Origin: Lysinibacillus fusiformis
Lineage (GTDB): Bacteria; Bacillota; Bacilli; Bacillales_A; Planococcaceae
DNA length: 64,000 bases
Direction of reading: 5' to 3'
Assembly: GCA_030027265.1 (NCBI GenBank)
Contig: JASENG010000016.1
Coordinates: 1-64,000, forward strand
In this document: positions 10,980 to 19,465 of the stretch, piece by piece
How positions within the stretch are numbered: the first letter of the stretch is position 1
Layout of the letters: each line of letters opens with the position of its first letter
Notes under the pieces: generated by a model
Seen by the model: only the letters and a program-made list of their open reading frames with translations
The model's database searches: none
What the model was told of the DNA's origin: nothing
Program-made: the position numbers and the translations under genes

Positions 10980-11570
10980 ATGGAACCTATTAATATTGTA
11001 AATAGTATAATTGCACCGTTGGATCGTAAAAATGTCGATACGGATCAAATTATTTCTAAGGAATTTTTAAAGCGCATTGAACGTACTGGCTTTGGTCGCT
11101 TCTTATTCCATCACTGGCGTTTCGACGAACAAGGAAATGAAATTCCTGACTTCGTATTAAATAAACCGGAATATCAAGGCTCTCAGATTTTAGTTGCACA
11201 AGATAACTTCGGTTGCGGTTCTTCTCGGGAACACGCACCTTGGGCTATTCTGGACTATGGTTTCCGAGTGGTCATTGCGCCGAGCTTTGCAGATATTTTC
11301 CATAATAACTGTTTCAAAAACGGGATTTTACCTATTAAATTAACAGAAGCACAGTGTGATGAAATATTAGAAAAAGGTATGCAAAATCCTTATAGCGTTG
11401 AAGTAAACCTTGAAGCGCAAACCGTAACGGGGGCAGATGGGAAGGTCTATAGCTTTAACATTGATCCTTACTACAAGCAAATGCTTCTTAATGGCTGGGA
11501 TGAGATTTCATTAACATTCCAATATGAAGATCAAATTAAAGCCTATGAAGAAAAACGAGTGGTCTATTAA
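10980..11570 (+). CDS. leuD: 3-isopropylmalate dehydratase, small subunit
   Basis: LeuD is the swivel-domain partner of LeuC. The 196-residue protein has the family motifs APLDRKNVDTDQIISKEFLK near the start, then DNFGCGSSREHAPWAI and VIAPSFADIFHNNCFKNGILPI. The length is normal. AGGGTAGGAG lies upstream of the ATG. It is the last gene of the operon and is followed within a few bases by a strong terminator that is shared with the convergent MFS gene. Confidence 0.95.
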   Translation: MEPINIVNSIIAPLDRKNVDTDQIISKEFLKRIERTGFGRFLFHHWRFDEQGNEIPDFVLNKPEYQGSQILVAQDNFGCGSSREHAPWAILDYGFRVVIAPSFADIFHNNCFKNGILPIKLTEAQCDEILEKGMQNPYSVEVNLEAQTVTGADGKVYSFNIDPYYKQMLLNGWDEISLTFQYEDQIKAYEEKRVVY

Positions 11571-11574
11571 TAAA

Positions 11575-11618
11575 AGAGTCACTTCATTCTATGAATTTTA
11601 GAGTGAAGTGACTTTTAT
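11575..11618. terminator. bidirectional terminator between leuD and the MFS gene
   Basis: AGTCACTTCA (11577-11586) and TGAAGTGACT (11604-11613) are perfect inverted arms, flanked by A residues on the left and T residues on the right. It can terminate both convergent transcripts. Confidence 0.85.
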
Positions 11619-13007
11619 TTATAATCTTAAAGTCGTTGGATTGGATAGTTGTTTTTGGTTTTCAATATGATCCCGATATTTATTTTCTAATTCCTTCCTT
11701 GCCAGCATCTCTAAATGTTTATCTGAATCTGGTTTCACGCAGCTCTTTTCTTGTTCCAACTCAGGATAAGCCATTCGAATCAATGAAGTAGGCAGTAAAG
11801 TTAAGGTGATAATCACTAGTAATATACTGCAAACAAGCAAAATAATTTCTGCCGGCACTTGATCGTACAGAAGGCCGAAAACTAGAGAACCAATCGGCAT
11901 TAATCCCATTGCCATCATTTCGATAATACCGAAAATTCTTCCTCGATAGTTTTCGTCCACATCCTTTTGCAGCATAACTCCAATTGGTGTATTAGTTAAA
12001 ACGGTTAAACTTCCAAATAGGAACATATTCAATAGAAAATAGACAAATAACAGGGTGCCAGAAAAATGGAAAATTAGGGGGATGGCCATTGTACCTACTA
12101 GAATCGACAACCCTAATACCGCACGCTTTGAAAATTGTAAGGGGTACTTCACATTTGATCTAGCGGCAAAATAGACTGAAACAAGTAACATCCCTATTGC
12201 TGCTGAACCTTCAACAATACCGATCAAAGAATACTCCATCTTCAAAACCTTTACTAATATAAAATTGGTGCCGACACTAACCGATGTGAAAAATAAATTT
12301 ATCCAAAGAATAACGATAAGAAGGCGGGAGATGACGGGTTTTGTTTTTAAATAAGAAATCCCTTCCTTGAAGCTTTGCAGCATCGACTCGTCTTTTTTAT
12401 CATTCATGGATTTGTTGGAATATAATCTGAAGTTCATCGTTGATTCTAAGATAAATGCGATTATATAGGAGATGATATTAATCAATAAAAACAGCTCCAT
12501 TGAGACAAACCCAAACAACATACCGCCCACTATTGGTCCGCCGATGCCTGATGCTGACATGGACATTTGATTGAAAGACATCGCTTTTTGAATTCTTTCC
12601 TGATCGACTAAATTAGACACGGACGCAGAAAATGCGATCGATGAGAAGGTGCTGCTAACTGTGTAGAAAACTGTCGTAATATAAATTGCTGTAATCGACA
12701 AATCGAACATTAGACTATATGTGAGCAGCCCGGTTATAGATAAGATTGATCCACCTTGACCAGCAAGAACCACCAGCTTTTTAGGAAGACGATCCACTAG
12801 TATCCCTGCAACTGGAGAAAGAAGGACACGCGGAATAATTGAAAAAATTAAGTTTGCGGCAAAACTTAGGGCAGACCCTGTAATGGATAAGATAAACATA
12901 CTCATTCCAAATGAATAGACGCTGGCGCCTAAAGAAGAGATTAATTTGCTGACTAAGAATGTATATAGATGATAAGTAGCCCGCCTTTGCTTCATCACTT
13001 CTGACAT
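11619..13007 (-). CDS. MFS exporter, macrolide-efflux-like (DHA3 type)
   Basis: This 462-residue protein has about 12 predicted membrane helices with a cytoplasmic loop near residue 200 (SNKSMNDKKDESMLQSFKEG). The MFS motif A-like sequence LVDRLPKKLVVLAGQG follows helix 2, and there is a charged C-terminal tail of about 55 residues. It resembles proton-driven drug or macrolide exporters of the DHA3 group; the substrate cannot be read from the sequence. AAAGGGGATGG precedes the ATG. It is divergent from an XRE-TPR regulator. Its own promoter (13049-13077) overlaps a palindrome, which suggests repression by that regulator. Confidence 0.85.
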   Translation of the reverse strand: MSEVMKQRRATYHLYTFLVSKLISSLGASVYSFGMSMFILSITGSALSFAANLIFSIIPRVLLSPVAGILVDRLPKKLVVLAGQGGSILSITGLLTYSLMFDLSITAIYITTVFYTVSSTFSSIAFSASVSNLVDQERIQKAMSFNQMSMSASGIGGPIVGGMLFGFVSMELFLLINIISYIIAFILESTMNFRLYSNKSMNDKKDESMLQSFKEGISYLKTKPVISRLLIVILWINLFFTSVSVGTNFILVKVLKMEYSLIGIVEGSAAIGMLLVSVYFAARSNVKYPLQFSKRAVLGLSILVGTMAIPLIFHFSGTLLFVYFLLNMFLFGSLTVLTNTPIGVMLQKDVDENYRGRIFGIIEMMAMGLMPIGSLVFGLLYDQVPAEIILLVCSILLVIITLTLLPTSLIRMAYPELEQEKSCVKPDSDKHLEMLARKELENKYRDHIENQKQLSNPTTLRL

Positions 13008-13025
13008 AAAACCATCCCCTTTGAT

Positions 13026-13050
13026 ATAAGTTTAATTTGATTAAACTTAT
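13026..13050. promoter_or_regulatory. palindromic operator 1 (MFS promoter)
   Basis: ATAAGTTTAAT (13026-13036) and ATTAAACTTAT (13040-13050) are perfect 11-base inverted arms around TTG. The palindrome overlaps the -10 box and start region of the MFS promoter on the minus strand, a classic repressor position. The core AAGTTTAATTT recurs in operator 2. Confidence 0.7.
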
Positions 13051-13077
13051 AATATTCCACTCTTTGGAAAAAATCAA
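13049..13077 (-). promoter_or_regulatory. sigma-A promoter for the MFS gene
   Basis: On the minus strand TTGATT (13072-13077) is followed after exactly 17 bases by TATTAT (13049-13054), about 40 bases upstream of the MFS start. The -10 box overlaps operator 1. Confidence 0.65.
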
Positions 13078-13082
13078 CAAGA

Positions 13083-13103
13083 AAGTTTAATTTAATTTAA
13101 CTT
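13083..13103. promoter_or_regulatory. imperfect palindromic operator 2 (regulator promoter)
   Basis: The 21-base sequence begins AAGTTTAATTT and ends TTTAACTT, sharing the core of operator 1 with imperfect symmetry. It ends two bases before the -35 box of the regulator promoter. That position suggests autoregulation or activation by the divergent regulator. Confidence 0.55.
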
Positions 13104-13105
13104 AT

Positions 13106-13134
13106 TTGAAAAAAATTGAAATTTACTGTACTAT
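13106..13134 (+). promoter_or_regulatory. promoter for the XRE-TPR regulator
   Basis: TTGAAA (13106-13111), 17 bases, TACTAT (13129-13134). It is the only reasonable sigma-A-type pair ahead of the regulator and lies directly beside operator 2. Confidence 0.5.
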
Positions 13135-13202
13135 TTGTTTAATCGAACTAAAACATGGCTGATAATTCTGATTTTGTCGTCAATATAAGGTGGGATGGTT
13201 AG

Positions 13203-14453
13203 ATGAATTCACTTGGTGAACGGATTAAACATTTAAGAAAACAAAAGAAGATGACATTGGCTGAACTAGCCGGGGATCGTTTAACAAAAGGGATGCTCAG
13301 TTTAATAGAAAATGGAAAGGCCCAGCCATCCATGGAGAGTTTGAGATATATCGCCGAGAGGGTAGGGGTGGAAGTTTCCAGTTTGCTTGATGAGGGAAAC
13401 ATTGAAGAGCTGCGCGAATTGCTTTTCGACATTGAAACTGAATATAAACTAATTTTTTATCCTTATGATGTAAAAGAAAAAGAAAGAATCATGAAAATGT
13501 TTAACAAAATTTCAAAGATAAAAGAACAGCTTCAAGGGAAGAAATACGAGGAGATTCGTTTGCTTGATTATTACATCCGCTTCATTACGATACTCAATTA
13601 TGAGCAAGAGGATTTGACGATGTTTGATGTCATCACTTATTACGAAAAGGTTCATGCCTATAGTCGAATTGTTGATAGTTATGGATTTCTGGCAGGGTAT
13701 GCATTCTATCGTAATGACTATAAGATTGCCCTGCAATTTATACAAGAAGCAGAGCAAAGAATTGAGCCTTATCTTCATTTGATGGATAAGATTAGTATTT
13801 TGGACTTGCATTATCTGTTAACTGTACTTTATGCAGCGATTGACGACACTGCAAATACGCAAAAACATCTTGATTTAGCATTAGAAATCGCTCGAAAACA
13901 TAAAATTTACTATCGTTTGGATGATTTTTATCGATTTATACTTATCCAATCAATAGCGCAAGATGATCATGTAAAAAGTCAATATTATTTAAAAAAGCTC
14001 AAGCAGCATGCTGAACTTACTGAGGATGAAGAAGCGTATGGTGTACTTGCTTTTGCAAATGCACATTATACAAATTTAATGATTAAAGATTATAAAAAAG
14101 TAGAAGAGATTATGAAACAATTAATTGTTGATTTTAATATAGACTCTTTATCGAAGATTTTACTTGTGGAAGTAATCTATTCCTATTGGGCACTTGGTGA
14201 CTATCAAAAGGCGCTTGATACAAGTGAAAATTTCACGATTCCATCCTATGTACATCATCCGATAGATTTAGCCATTATGTTTAGATGCTTCGCTGTACGC
14301 GCTCTTTGCTATCATGAATTAGGCCAAAAGGAAGCAGCAAAAAAAGAGATACTATACGCTTATCACGGAGTGGCAGAGTTCCCAAGCTCTATCTATAAAA
14401 CATTTATCCAAGATGCTTACGAAAAAATTCAATATGGAAAAGGGGTTAAGTAG
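13203..14453 (+). CDS. XRE-family regulator with TPR domain (RNPP-like)
   Basis: Residues 1-60 are an XRE-type helix-turn-helix (LGERIKHLRKQKKMTLAELAGDRLTKGMLSLIENGKAQPSMESLRYIAERVGV). The remaining ~350 residues are helical with tetratricopeptide-like repeats (for example YAFYRNDYKIALQFIQEAE and YSYWALGDYQKALDTSE). This is the architecture of RNPP regulators such as PlcR/NprR, which bind short peptides, and of related orphan regulators. AAGGTGGGAT precedes the ATG. It is divergent from an MFS exporter with two related palindromes between them. Its stop codon lies inside its terminator, so no pheromone-precursor gene is encoded directly downstream. The ligand is unknown. Confidence 0.85.
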   Translation: MNSLGERIKHLRKQKKMTLAELAGDRLTKGMLSLIENGKAQPSMESLRYIAERVGVEVSSLLDEGNIEELRELLFDIETEYKLIFYPYDVKEKERIMKMFNKISKIKEQLQGKKYEEIRLLDYYIRFITILNYEQEDLTMFDVITYYEKVHAYSRIVDSYGFLAGYAFYRNDYKIALQFIQEAEQRIEPYLHLMDKISILDLHYLLTVLYAAIDDTANTQKHLDLALEIARKHKIYYRLDDFYRFILIQSIAQDDHVKSQYYLKKLKQHAELTEDEEAYGVLAFANAHYTNLMIKDYKKVEEIMKQLIVDFNIDSLSKILLVEVIYSYWALGDYQKALDTSENFTIPSYVHHPIDLAIMFRCFAVRALCYHELGQKEAAKKEILYAYHGVAEFPSSIYKTFIQDAYEKIQYGKGVK

Positions 14454-14486
14454 GGAGTGGATTTCCACCTTACTTAACCCTTTTTC
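14443..14486. terminator. bidirectional terminator between the regulator and yfkAB
   Basis: GGGTTAAGTA (14443-14452) and TACTTAACCC (14471-14480) form a long stem that includes the regulator stop codon, followed by TTTTTCTT. The convergent yfkAB gene ends at 14487, so both transcripts can use it. Confidence 0.85.
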
Positions 14487-15596
14487 TTATTTTACTGAGC
14501 CACTGATAAACTTGCTTTCTTTATAATACATATTTTTCACTAATACGTTTGGTCCCAGACATTTTACTGCTGGACAATGGCAATTCAAGGATTTTGCTAA
14601 ATCGGTTTCCAGCCATTTATCGAATACATCTGGCAGTGAATCAGTCTGGATATTCCCCAGTGCAGGTGTATCACCAAAGTCTGTTACGATGACATCACCG
14701 TTAAAAATATTTACATTCAATCTAGAGCGGCCATCTGGATCATTCCGCAGCGTGACATTTTTCGCTTCACGTAAACGAGTCAACAATGCCTGATCCTCCT
14801 CGTTTGGACTGCAAGGGTAGAAGGGAAGTGTCCCAAACAGCATCCATGTGTCCTTATCACGAATATCTAATAAGTGATTGATGGCTTCCCGTGTTTCTTG
14901 CAATGAAAGAGAAGTCAGGCTTGAAGCAAAATCGGATGGGTACATGGGATGCACTTCATGTCTTGCGCACTTCATTTCATGAACGATTTGATGATGAATA
15001 TGCTCGATATAAGGAATCGTCTTTTTGTTTAACATCGTTTCAGCTGAAACCATGACGCCTTGTTCAGAAAGCATGCGAGAGTTTTCAATCATGCGATCGA
15101 ATAGGGTAGCTCTTTGGTCGAATGTCGGTTTTCTTTCCATCATGGCGAATCCAGTTTCAGCAAATTCCTCTATTGTTCCCCAATTATGTGAGATATGCAG
15201 TACATCTAGGTAGGGAGCAATTTCTAGATATCTTTCTCCATCAACTGTTAGGTTTGAATTCATTTGAGTTCTGATACCGCGTTCGTGTGCATATTGCAAA
15301 ATCGGTTTTACATAGTTCGCTACCGATTTTTTACTAAGCATCGGTTCGCCGCCTGTTATACTTAATGTTCTTAAATTCGGAATTTCATCTAATCGTTTTA
15401 AAATCAAATCTATTGGAAGTGCAGTAGGATCCTTTGTTTGTAACGTATAGCCAACTGCGCAGTGTGCACATCTCATATTGCATAAAGTTGTAGTCGTAAA
15501 TTCGATATTTGAAAGTGTTAATTTCCCGTATTGTTCTACATCTAAATAAGCTTCCCAAGGATCAAACTTAGGAGTAATCTTTTCTAAGGTTTTCAT
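14487..15596 (-). CDS. yfkAB: radical SAM/CxCxxxxC motif protein YfkAB
   Basis: This 369-residue protein has the radical SAM cluster motif CNMRCAHC (Cys 39, 43, 46), the GGEP motif (TGGEPMLS) for S-adenosylmethionine binding, and a C-terminal CHCPAVKC (CxCxxxxC) that could hold an auxiliary cluster. It closely resembles Bacillus YfkAB (FDPWEAYLDVEQYGK..., SAETMLNKKTIPYIEHIH, HEVHPMYPSDFASS). The substrate is not known to me. An ATG at 15647 is in frame, but the family begins at MKTLEKITPKFDPWEAY, and GGAAAGGAAG lies upstream of ATG 15596, so that start is preferred. It is convergent with the XRE regulator and downstream of the beta-helix gene on the same strand (126-base gap). Confidence 0.88.
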   Translation of the reverse strand: MKTLEKITPKFDPWEAYLDVEQYGKLTLSNIEFTTTTLCNMRCAHCAVGYTLQTKDPTALPIDLILKRLDEIPNLRTLSITGGEPMLSKKSVANYVKPILQYAHERGIRTQMNSNLTVDGERYLEIAPYLDVLHISHNWGTIEEFAETGFAMMERKPTFDQRATLFDRMIENSRMLSEQGVMVSAETMLNKKTIPYIEHIHHQIVHEMKCARHEVHPMYPSDFASSLTSLSLQETREAINHLLDIRDKDTWMLFGTLPFYPCSPNEEDQALLTRLREAKNVTLRNDPDGRSRLNVNIFNGDVIVTDFGDTPALGNIQTDSLPDVFDKWLETDLAKSLNCHCPAVKCLGPNVLVKNMYYKESKFISGSVK

Positions 15597-15721
15597 AGTT
15601 TTCGTTTCTTCCTTTCCAAAATTATATTTTCTCATAATAAGGTCCATTCGAAAACTAATTTTGCTTCATTTAGAAGATTTAACTGTTAACGGGATAATAC
15701 ACATTATTTTCTAGCAATTGT

Positions 15722-17644
15722 TCATGTATCCATTTGTTTAATAAAGCTGTGATTTTCGCTGTAGTAAACATCTCCATAAATATTCTCGACAACCGTTTTG
15801 CTGATTTCGATATTAGAAAAATTAACTGCCTGCACATTAAAACGAGATTTATTATTGCGAATAACGCTTTCGGAAATGTAAACGGAGGACTGATTTTGGG
15901 CAAAAATATCTGTAAGGGCACCATCTGTGAGCTGAACACTTTTCAACTCAACTGTAGATTCAAAATCTATCCATAATTGATGCTGGGCGTGCTTTGAGAT
16001 AAAACAATCCGTTACAAAAACTTCACTATGGTTTTGAATATATAAAGCATTACGATTTCCATCGAATAATTCGCTGTTTTTCAAAATAACCGAACTATCG
16101 TTTACAACCATCTGAGAAAGCTCATGGTTGAATAGCTGGCTATCAAATAAGTATAAGCTCGAGTTTCTTAAAACCTTGACGCCATAGGATTTACCGTTAT
16201 AAATCTGGCAATTTTCAAAGCGGGCATTGGATAAATCGCAAATTTCGATCTGCACATTGAGACTCTCATAAAACTGGCAATCAATTGCTGTCAACTCACA
16301 CTCATTGACGATAAATAAACTTTTCCCGTTAAACAGTTCGCTCTGAATAATATATATTTCCACATTGGATTTACAGGCGATATGCGGCATTTCGTTATCG
16401 TAAAATTTACACATATCCACTTCTACCTTGGATTGTGACATGGCTAAAATTCCGTTTCCTACATTTTGAGTTAAAATCGACTTGAAAATTGATAGTTCGG
16501 ATTTAAATAGCGTAATGGCCGAATTGGCATTATGAGTTATCTCACACTCAACAATCGAGCAGTTCCCGTTATCTTCAATACAAATTCCAACATGGTAGCC
16601 ACCTTTTATCTCGCTGTTTTTCATGGAACAAATGGATTTATTAGCGATGGCAACTTGTGATGATCGATGCCCTTTAATTGTTGTTTCAAAAATATTAAGA
16701 ATCGAATTATCGCTCATTTGGATTCCTATATTTTCTCCATCCCGTATTTGGCAAAACTCAATATTCATTTTAGAATCTTTAGTTATAACGATATTCGATT
16801 TTTTATGATGGGCAATTTCACAATGGTATGTTTGTACTTCTGCATTTTGTGTGATGGAAATACCTGCATCTTTTCCATGTTGGATCGAGCAGTAGCGCGC
16901 AGTTAATAAGCCTCTTTGTACGCAAATTTGTGTTTGTGTATTGAACTGAAGAACGGAAGATTGAATCGTTGCATCACCTTCATGATACACATGAATCCCC
17001 ATACCTTCTCCATATTCGATCACACTTTCATGATCGATAAATCGAGAATCCTCTACAACAATTTGTGCACTTGTATGATGATGGTAATGAACATTTCTTG
17101 ATTGTACAAAAGATCCGTTTTTTATACATAATGCATGCTTGGCATGGGAGAATTCAGATTTTTCAATGCATACTTGAGATGATTCAGCTAATATTTGCAC
17201 TTTTCCATTTTGAGTGAAAGTGCAATTTTCAAAGATTGCTTGACTATTATTTATGATTGAAACTGCCATATCTTTCGCATTTTCAAAGATACAGTGATCG
17301 GCGTTTATTTTGCCTCCATCTACTGTCAAGTGAATGTCATTTTTCCCGCCTTTAAAATAACAGTTTTGAAGTACTGCTTCACCTTCAATATACATTTGGG
17401 CAGTAGGGGAGATGGATAAGTTTTGCAGTGTAACAGATATATTTTTCGGAATAATGACTAAACCTTCTATAATTGTTTCTTCGTGTATATCACCGGCAAG
17501 AACCATATTTTTATCGAAATGAATCGATTCTTTATAGAGTTTGGGTTTTAGTTGTATAAAGTTACCTGCTTTTGAATGCTGGATAGTTTTTTGAATTGTT
17601 TTTGTTTTTGTTAAAAACTTTGAAAATAATCGATGAAATAACAT
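15722..17644 (-). CDS. right-handed parallel beta-helix repeat protein
   Basis: This 640-residue protein consists, after a short basic N-terminus (MLFHRLFSKFLTKTKT), of about 24 tandem rungs of 22-24 residues. Each has the pattern x-x-I-x-x-C/S-x-I/F-x-x-G/H... and an aliphatic strand, which is the signature of a pectate-lyase-like beta-solenoid. Rungs alternate between two types, one with a G-containing turn (HGKDAGISI, DGENIGIQM, GGYHVGICI) and one with an SQ/SN turn (HHKKSNIVI, GHRSSQVAI). No signal peptide, sortase or SLH motif is visible, so it is probably cytoplasmic. The start at 17644 follows GGAGGAGGTA; the ATG at 17662 overlaps that site. Substrate and function are unknown; binding or scaffold roles are as plausible as an enzyme. 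Confidence 0.8.
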   Translation of the reverse strand: MLFHRLFSKFLTKTKTIQKTIQHSKAGNFIQLKPKLYKESIHFDKNMVLAGDIHEETIIEGLVIIPKNISVTLQNLSISPTAQMYIEGEAVLQNCYFKGGKNDIHLTVDGGKINADHCIFENAKDMAVSIINNSQAIFENCTFTQNGKVQILAESSQVCIEKSEFSHAKHALCIKNGSFVQSRNVHYHHHTSAQIVVEDSRFIDHESVIEYGEGMGIHVYHEGDATIQSSVLQFNTQTQICVQRGLLTARYCSIQHGKDAGISITQNAEVQTYHCEIAHHKKSNIVITKDSKMNIEFCQIRDGENIGIQMSDNSILNIFETTIKGHRSSQVAIANKSICSMKNSEIKGGYHVGICIEDNGNCSIVECEITHNANSAITLFKSELSIFKSILTQNVGNGILAMSQSKVEVDMCKFYDNEMPHIACKSNVEIYIIQSELFNGKSLFIVNECELTAIDCQFYESLNVQIEICDLSNARFENCQIYNGKSYGVKVLRNSSLYLFDSQLFNHELSQMVVNDSSVILKNSELFDGNRNALYIQNHSEVFVTDCFISKHAQHQLWIDFESTVELKSVQLTDGALTDIFAQNQSSVYISESVIRNNKSRFNVQAVNFSNIEISKTVVENIYGDVYYSENHSFIKQMDT

Positions 17645-17815
17645 CAGGGATACCTCCTCCATTTAAAAATCAATACTTCTATTGTCAGTAAAAATACTGA
17701 ATCTTAATCGTATTTTTACAAATCTTTGTAAAAATTGGATAATAATTTTCTCTTTTGCTAAAAGCAAGTGAGAGGGTTACAATTAACTTTATTTGACTTT
17801 AGGAGGATTTAACTT

Positions 17816-18646
17816 TTGAAAGCAACATTAATTGAACTATTAAATATGAACGAACTTGAAAGACAAGCTTATTTAAATGAACACTCCGAAATCTTAATCA
17901 AGGAAATGATGCAACATATCGGCTATCCTGAAGATGAACTCCGCGACAAATTAAATTACCGTTTATTTATAGAGTTATTAGCCGGACAATTATTTTCCCG
18001 GAAACAAATGGCCCATATTGCTTTAACCCTAAAAGGGAAGGATTTTTTGTTCCATTCAATCGGTGAACGAGATACGGATCATGTTTTTACGCGTTCATTT
18101 TCAGCGCTTTGGCTAAGCAATTTATTGAATGTTGATAGTCAGCTTCGTTTTTTATCTGAAGAAGAAGCGGTTACTATATTAGATGCTGGTTCACGTTATT
18201 TAAGCAGAGAGAATGATGTGCGCGGTTTTGTTGCTGAAAAAGGTTGGGCACATGCAATTGCTCATGGTGCCGATTTATCGAGTGCCATTGTCTCTCACCC
18301 TTCATTCAATATAAGATTTGCTCCAGTAATTTTGCAGGGTATTAAGGATAGTTTCTGGAAAGGTACTGTCTTTGTAGATGATGAAGAAGAACGTCTTGTT
18401 TCGATTTTTGAAAAATTGCTAATAAAAGAATTCCCGGAAGAAGTATTGGTTGAATGGATTGAGCAAGTATTTGATAAATTACAGTTTTATTTAATGGAAG
18501 CAGGGTACACTCCGCAATACTTTGCAGCTCGAACAAATACTCTTCATTTTATGAAAACTTTATACTTCACATTAAAGTTTTCTCAAAAATCACCAGAAAT
18601 AATGGGAATTGTTTCATTATTTATTGCAAAATGGATGAAACAATAA
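17816..18646 (+). CDS. DUF2785 domain-containing protein
   Basis: This 276-residue helical protein carries the DUF2785-type segment ENDVRGFVAEKGWAHAIAHGADLSSAIV in its middle, with a helical repeat-like C-terminal half. It has no signal peptide or obvious catalytic motif. The family function is unknown; the conserved HAxAHGAD histidines could be a functional site. Translation starts at TTG with AGGAGG nine bases upstream. It is divergent from the beta-helix gene and is followed 27 bases later by a membrane-anchored unknown, probably in the same transcript. Confidence 0.75.
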   Translation: MKATLIELLNMNELERQAYLNEHSEILIKEMMQHIGYPEDELRDKLNYRLFIELLAGQLFSRKQMAHIALTLKGKDFLFHSIGERDTDHVFTRSFSALWLSNLLNVDSQLRFLSEEEAVTILDAGSRYLSRENDVRGFVAEKGWAHAIAHGADLSSAIVSHPSFNIRFAPVILQGIKDSFWKGTVFVDDEEERLVSIFEKLLIKEFPEEVLVEWIEQVFDKLQFYLMEAGYTPQYFAARTNTLHFMKTLYFTLKFSQKSPEIMGIVSLFIAKWMKQ

Positions 18647-18673
18647 AAGGATAGCGAATGAGGTGATGGGATA

Positions 18674-19228
18674 ATGAAAAAAAGATTTAAGCGAGTTATT
18701 GCTTTTGCCGTTTTTATCATTGCTTTAGGAGTGGGATATAATTTCTTTGCGGTTCACTTCTCTGGAGATGGCAAAGACTCGCCGCAAGAAGCACTGCCAG
18801 CAGATTCAAACTATGAATGGATTGCAGGTCCAAAAAGCGATAGGGAAGAAAGGTATTTCTACTTATTTAATGGAGATTCTATTGGGACAATAAACGTAAC
18901 GAAAAATTTCAAAGGCTGGAGTTCAGGAACTGGCACATCTTCACCATTACCTAAACTATTGGAAGAAAATCAAGTTAATGCGGCTTATTCAGACAATGAG
19001 ATCTTATTTGGGCTCTTAAAACCGGATGGGGAAGTAAAGGTCACCGTTAACGGCCAAAAGACTGAACGAATAACATTAACATCATTATCTAAGGAAATAG
19101 TTGAATTATACAATATAAAAGGATACGAGATCTGGTACATAGATTTATCGAGATTAAATGAATCGAAAAATTATTTAATCAAAGTATTAGATAAAAATAA
19201 TTCTTTAGTGAATGAGTTATCAATCTGA
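18674..19228 (+). CDS. membrane-anchored hypothetical protein
   Basis: This 184-residue protein starts KKRFKRVIAFAVFIIALGVGYNFFAV, a signal anchor without a clear cleavage or lipobox site. About 155 extracellular residues follow, rich in polar and beta-type segments (NYEWIAGPKSDREERYFYLFNGD..., TVNGQKTERITLTSLSKEIVE). I do not recognise the family. GAGGTGATGGG lies upstream of the ATG. It probably forms a two-gene unit with the preceding DUF2785 gene. Expected location: outer face of the membrane. Confidence 0.6.
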   Translation: MKKRFKRVIAFAVFIIALGVGYNFFAVHFSGDGKDSPQEALPADSNYEWIAGPKSDREERYFYLFNGDSIGTINVTKNFKGWSSGTGTSSPLPKLLEENQVNAAYSDNEILFGLLKPDGEVKVTVNGQKTERITLTSLSKEIVELYNIKGYEIWYIDLSRLNESKNYLIKVLDKNNSLVNELSI

Positions 19229-19465
19229 GAATAATTGTCCATAATTGAATGGAAAGTCTAAAGGATATCTATAAAACATGGCTTTTATATTTTCAATAAG
19301 TGAGTTATAATACACTTTGCTTGCTTAGTAAATGACTTGGTCATAAAAATAACTTATCACAAAAGATAATATTAATGTAATTTACTTATGTATATAAATC
19401 GTTTATGATGGTTTATGGAGAAAAGCTTTGCAAGCCTTTCAATATTAAATAGGGGGAGTACAAAA
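19229..19465 (+). promoter_or_regulatory. aconitase upstream region
   Basis: This 237-base gap has a TATAAT box (19306-19311) without a clear -35 partner. A perfect inverted repeat TTATC-ACAAAA-GATAA lies at 19354-19369, and ATAAGTGAGTTAT overlaps the TATAAT box. In Bacillus, citB is repressed by CcpC at ATAA/TTAT dyads. These repeats could be such sites, but their spacing differs from the classical one, so the link is tentative. Confidence 0.3.

Noticed and set aside
11827-12200. possible membrane-protein ORFs antisense to the MFS gene
   Set aside because: No long open frame with initiation signals is present on the plus strand, and the MFS frame is unambiguous.
13203-14486. pheromone-precursor gene for the XRE-TPR regulator
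   Set aside because: The regulator stop codon lies inside its terminator, and no short secreted-peptide ORF was found in the intergenic regions on either side.
15679-15939. 86-residue minus-strand ORF at the end of the beta-helix gene
   Set aside because: It lies mostly within the beta-helix coding sequence in another frame and has no binding site.
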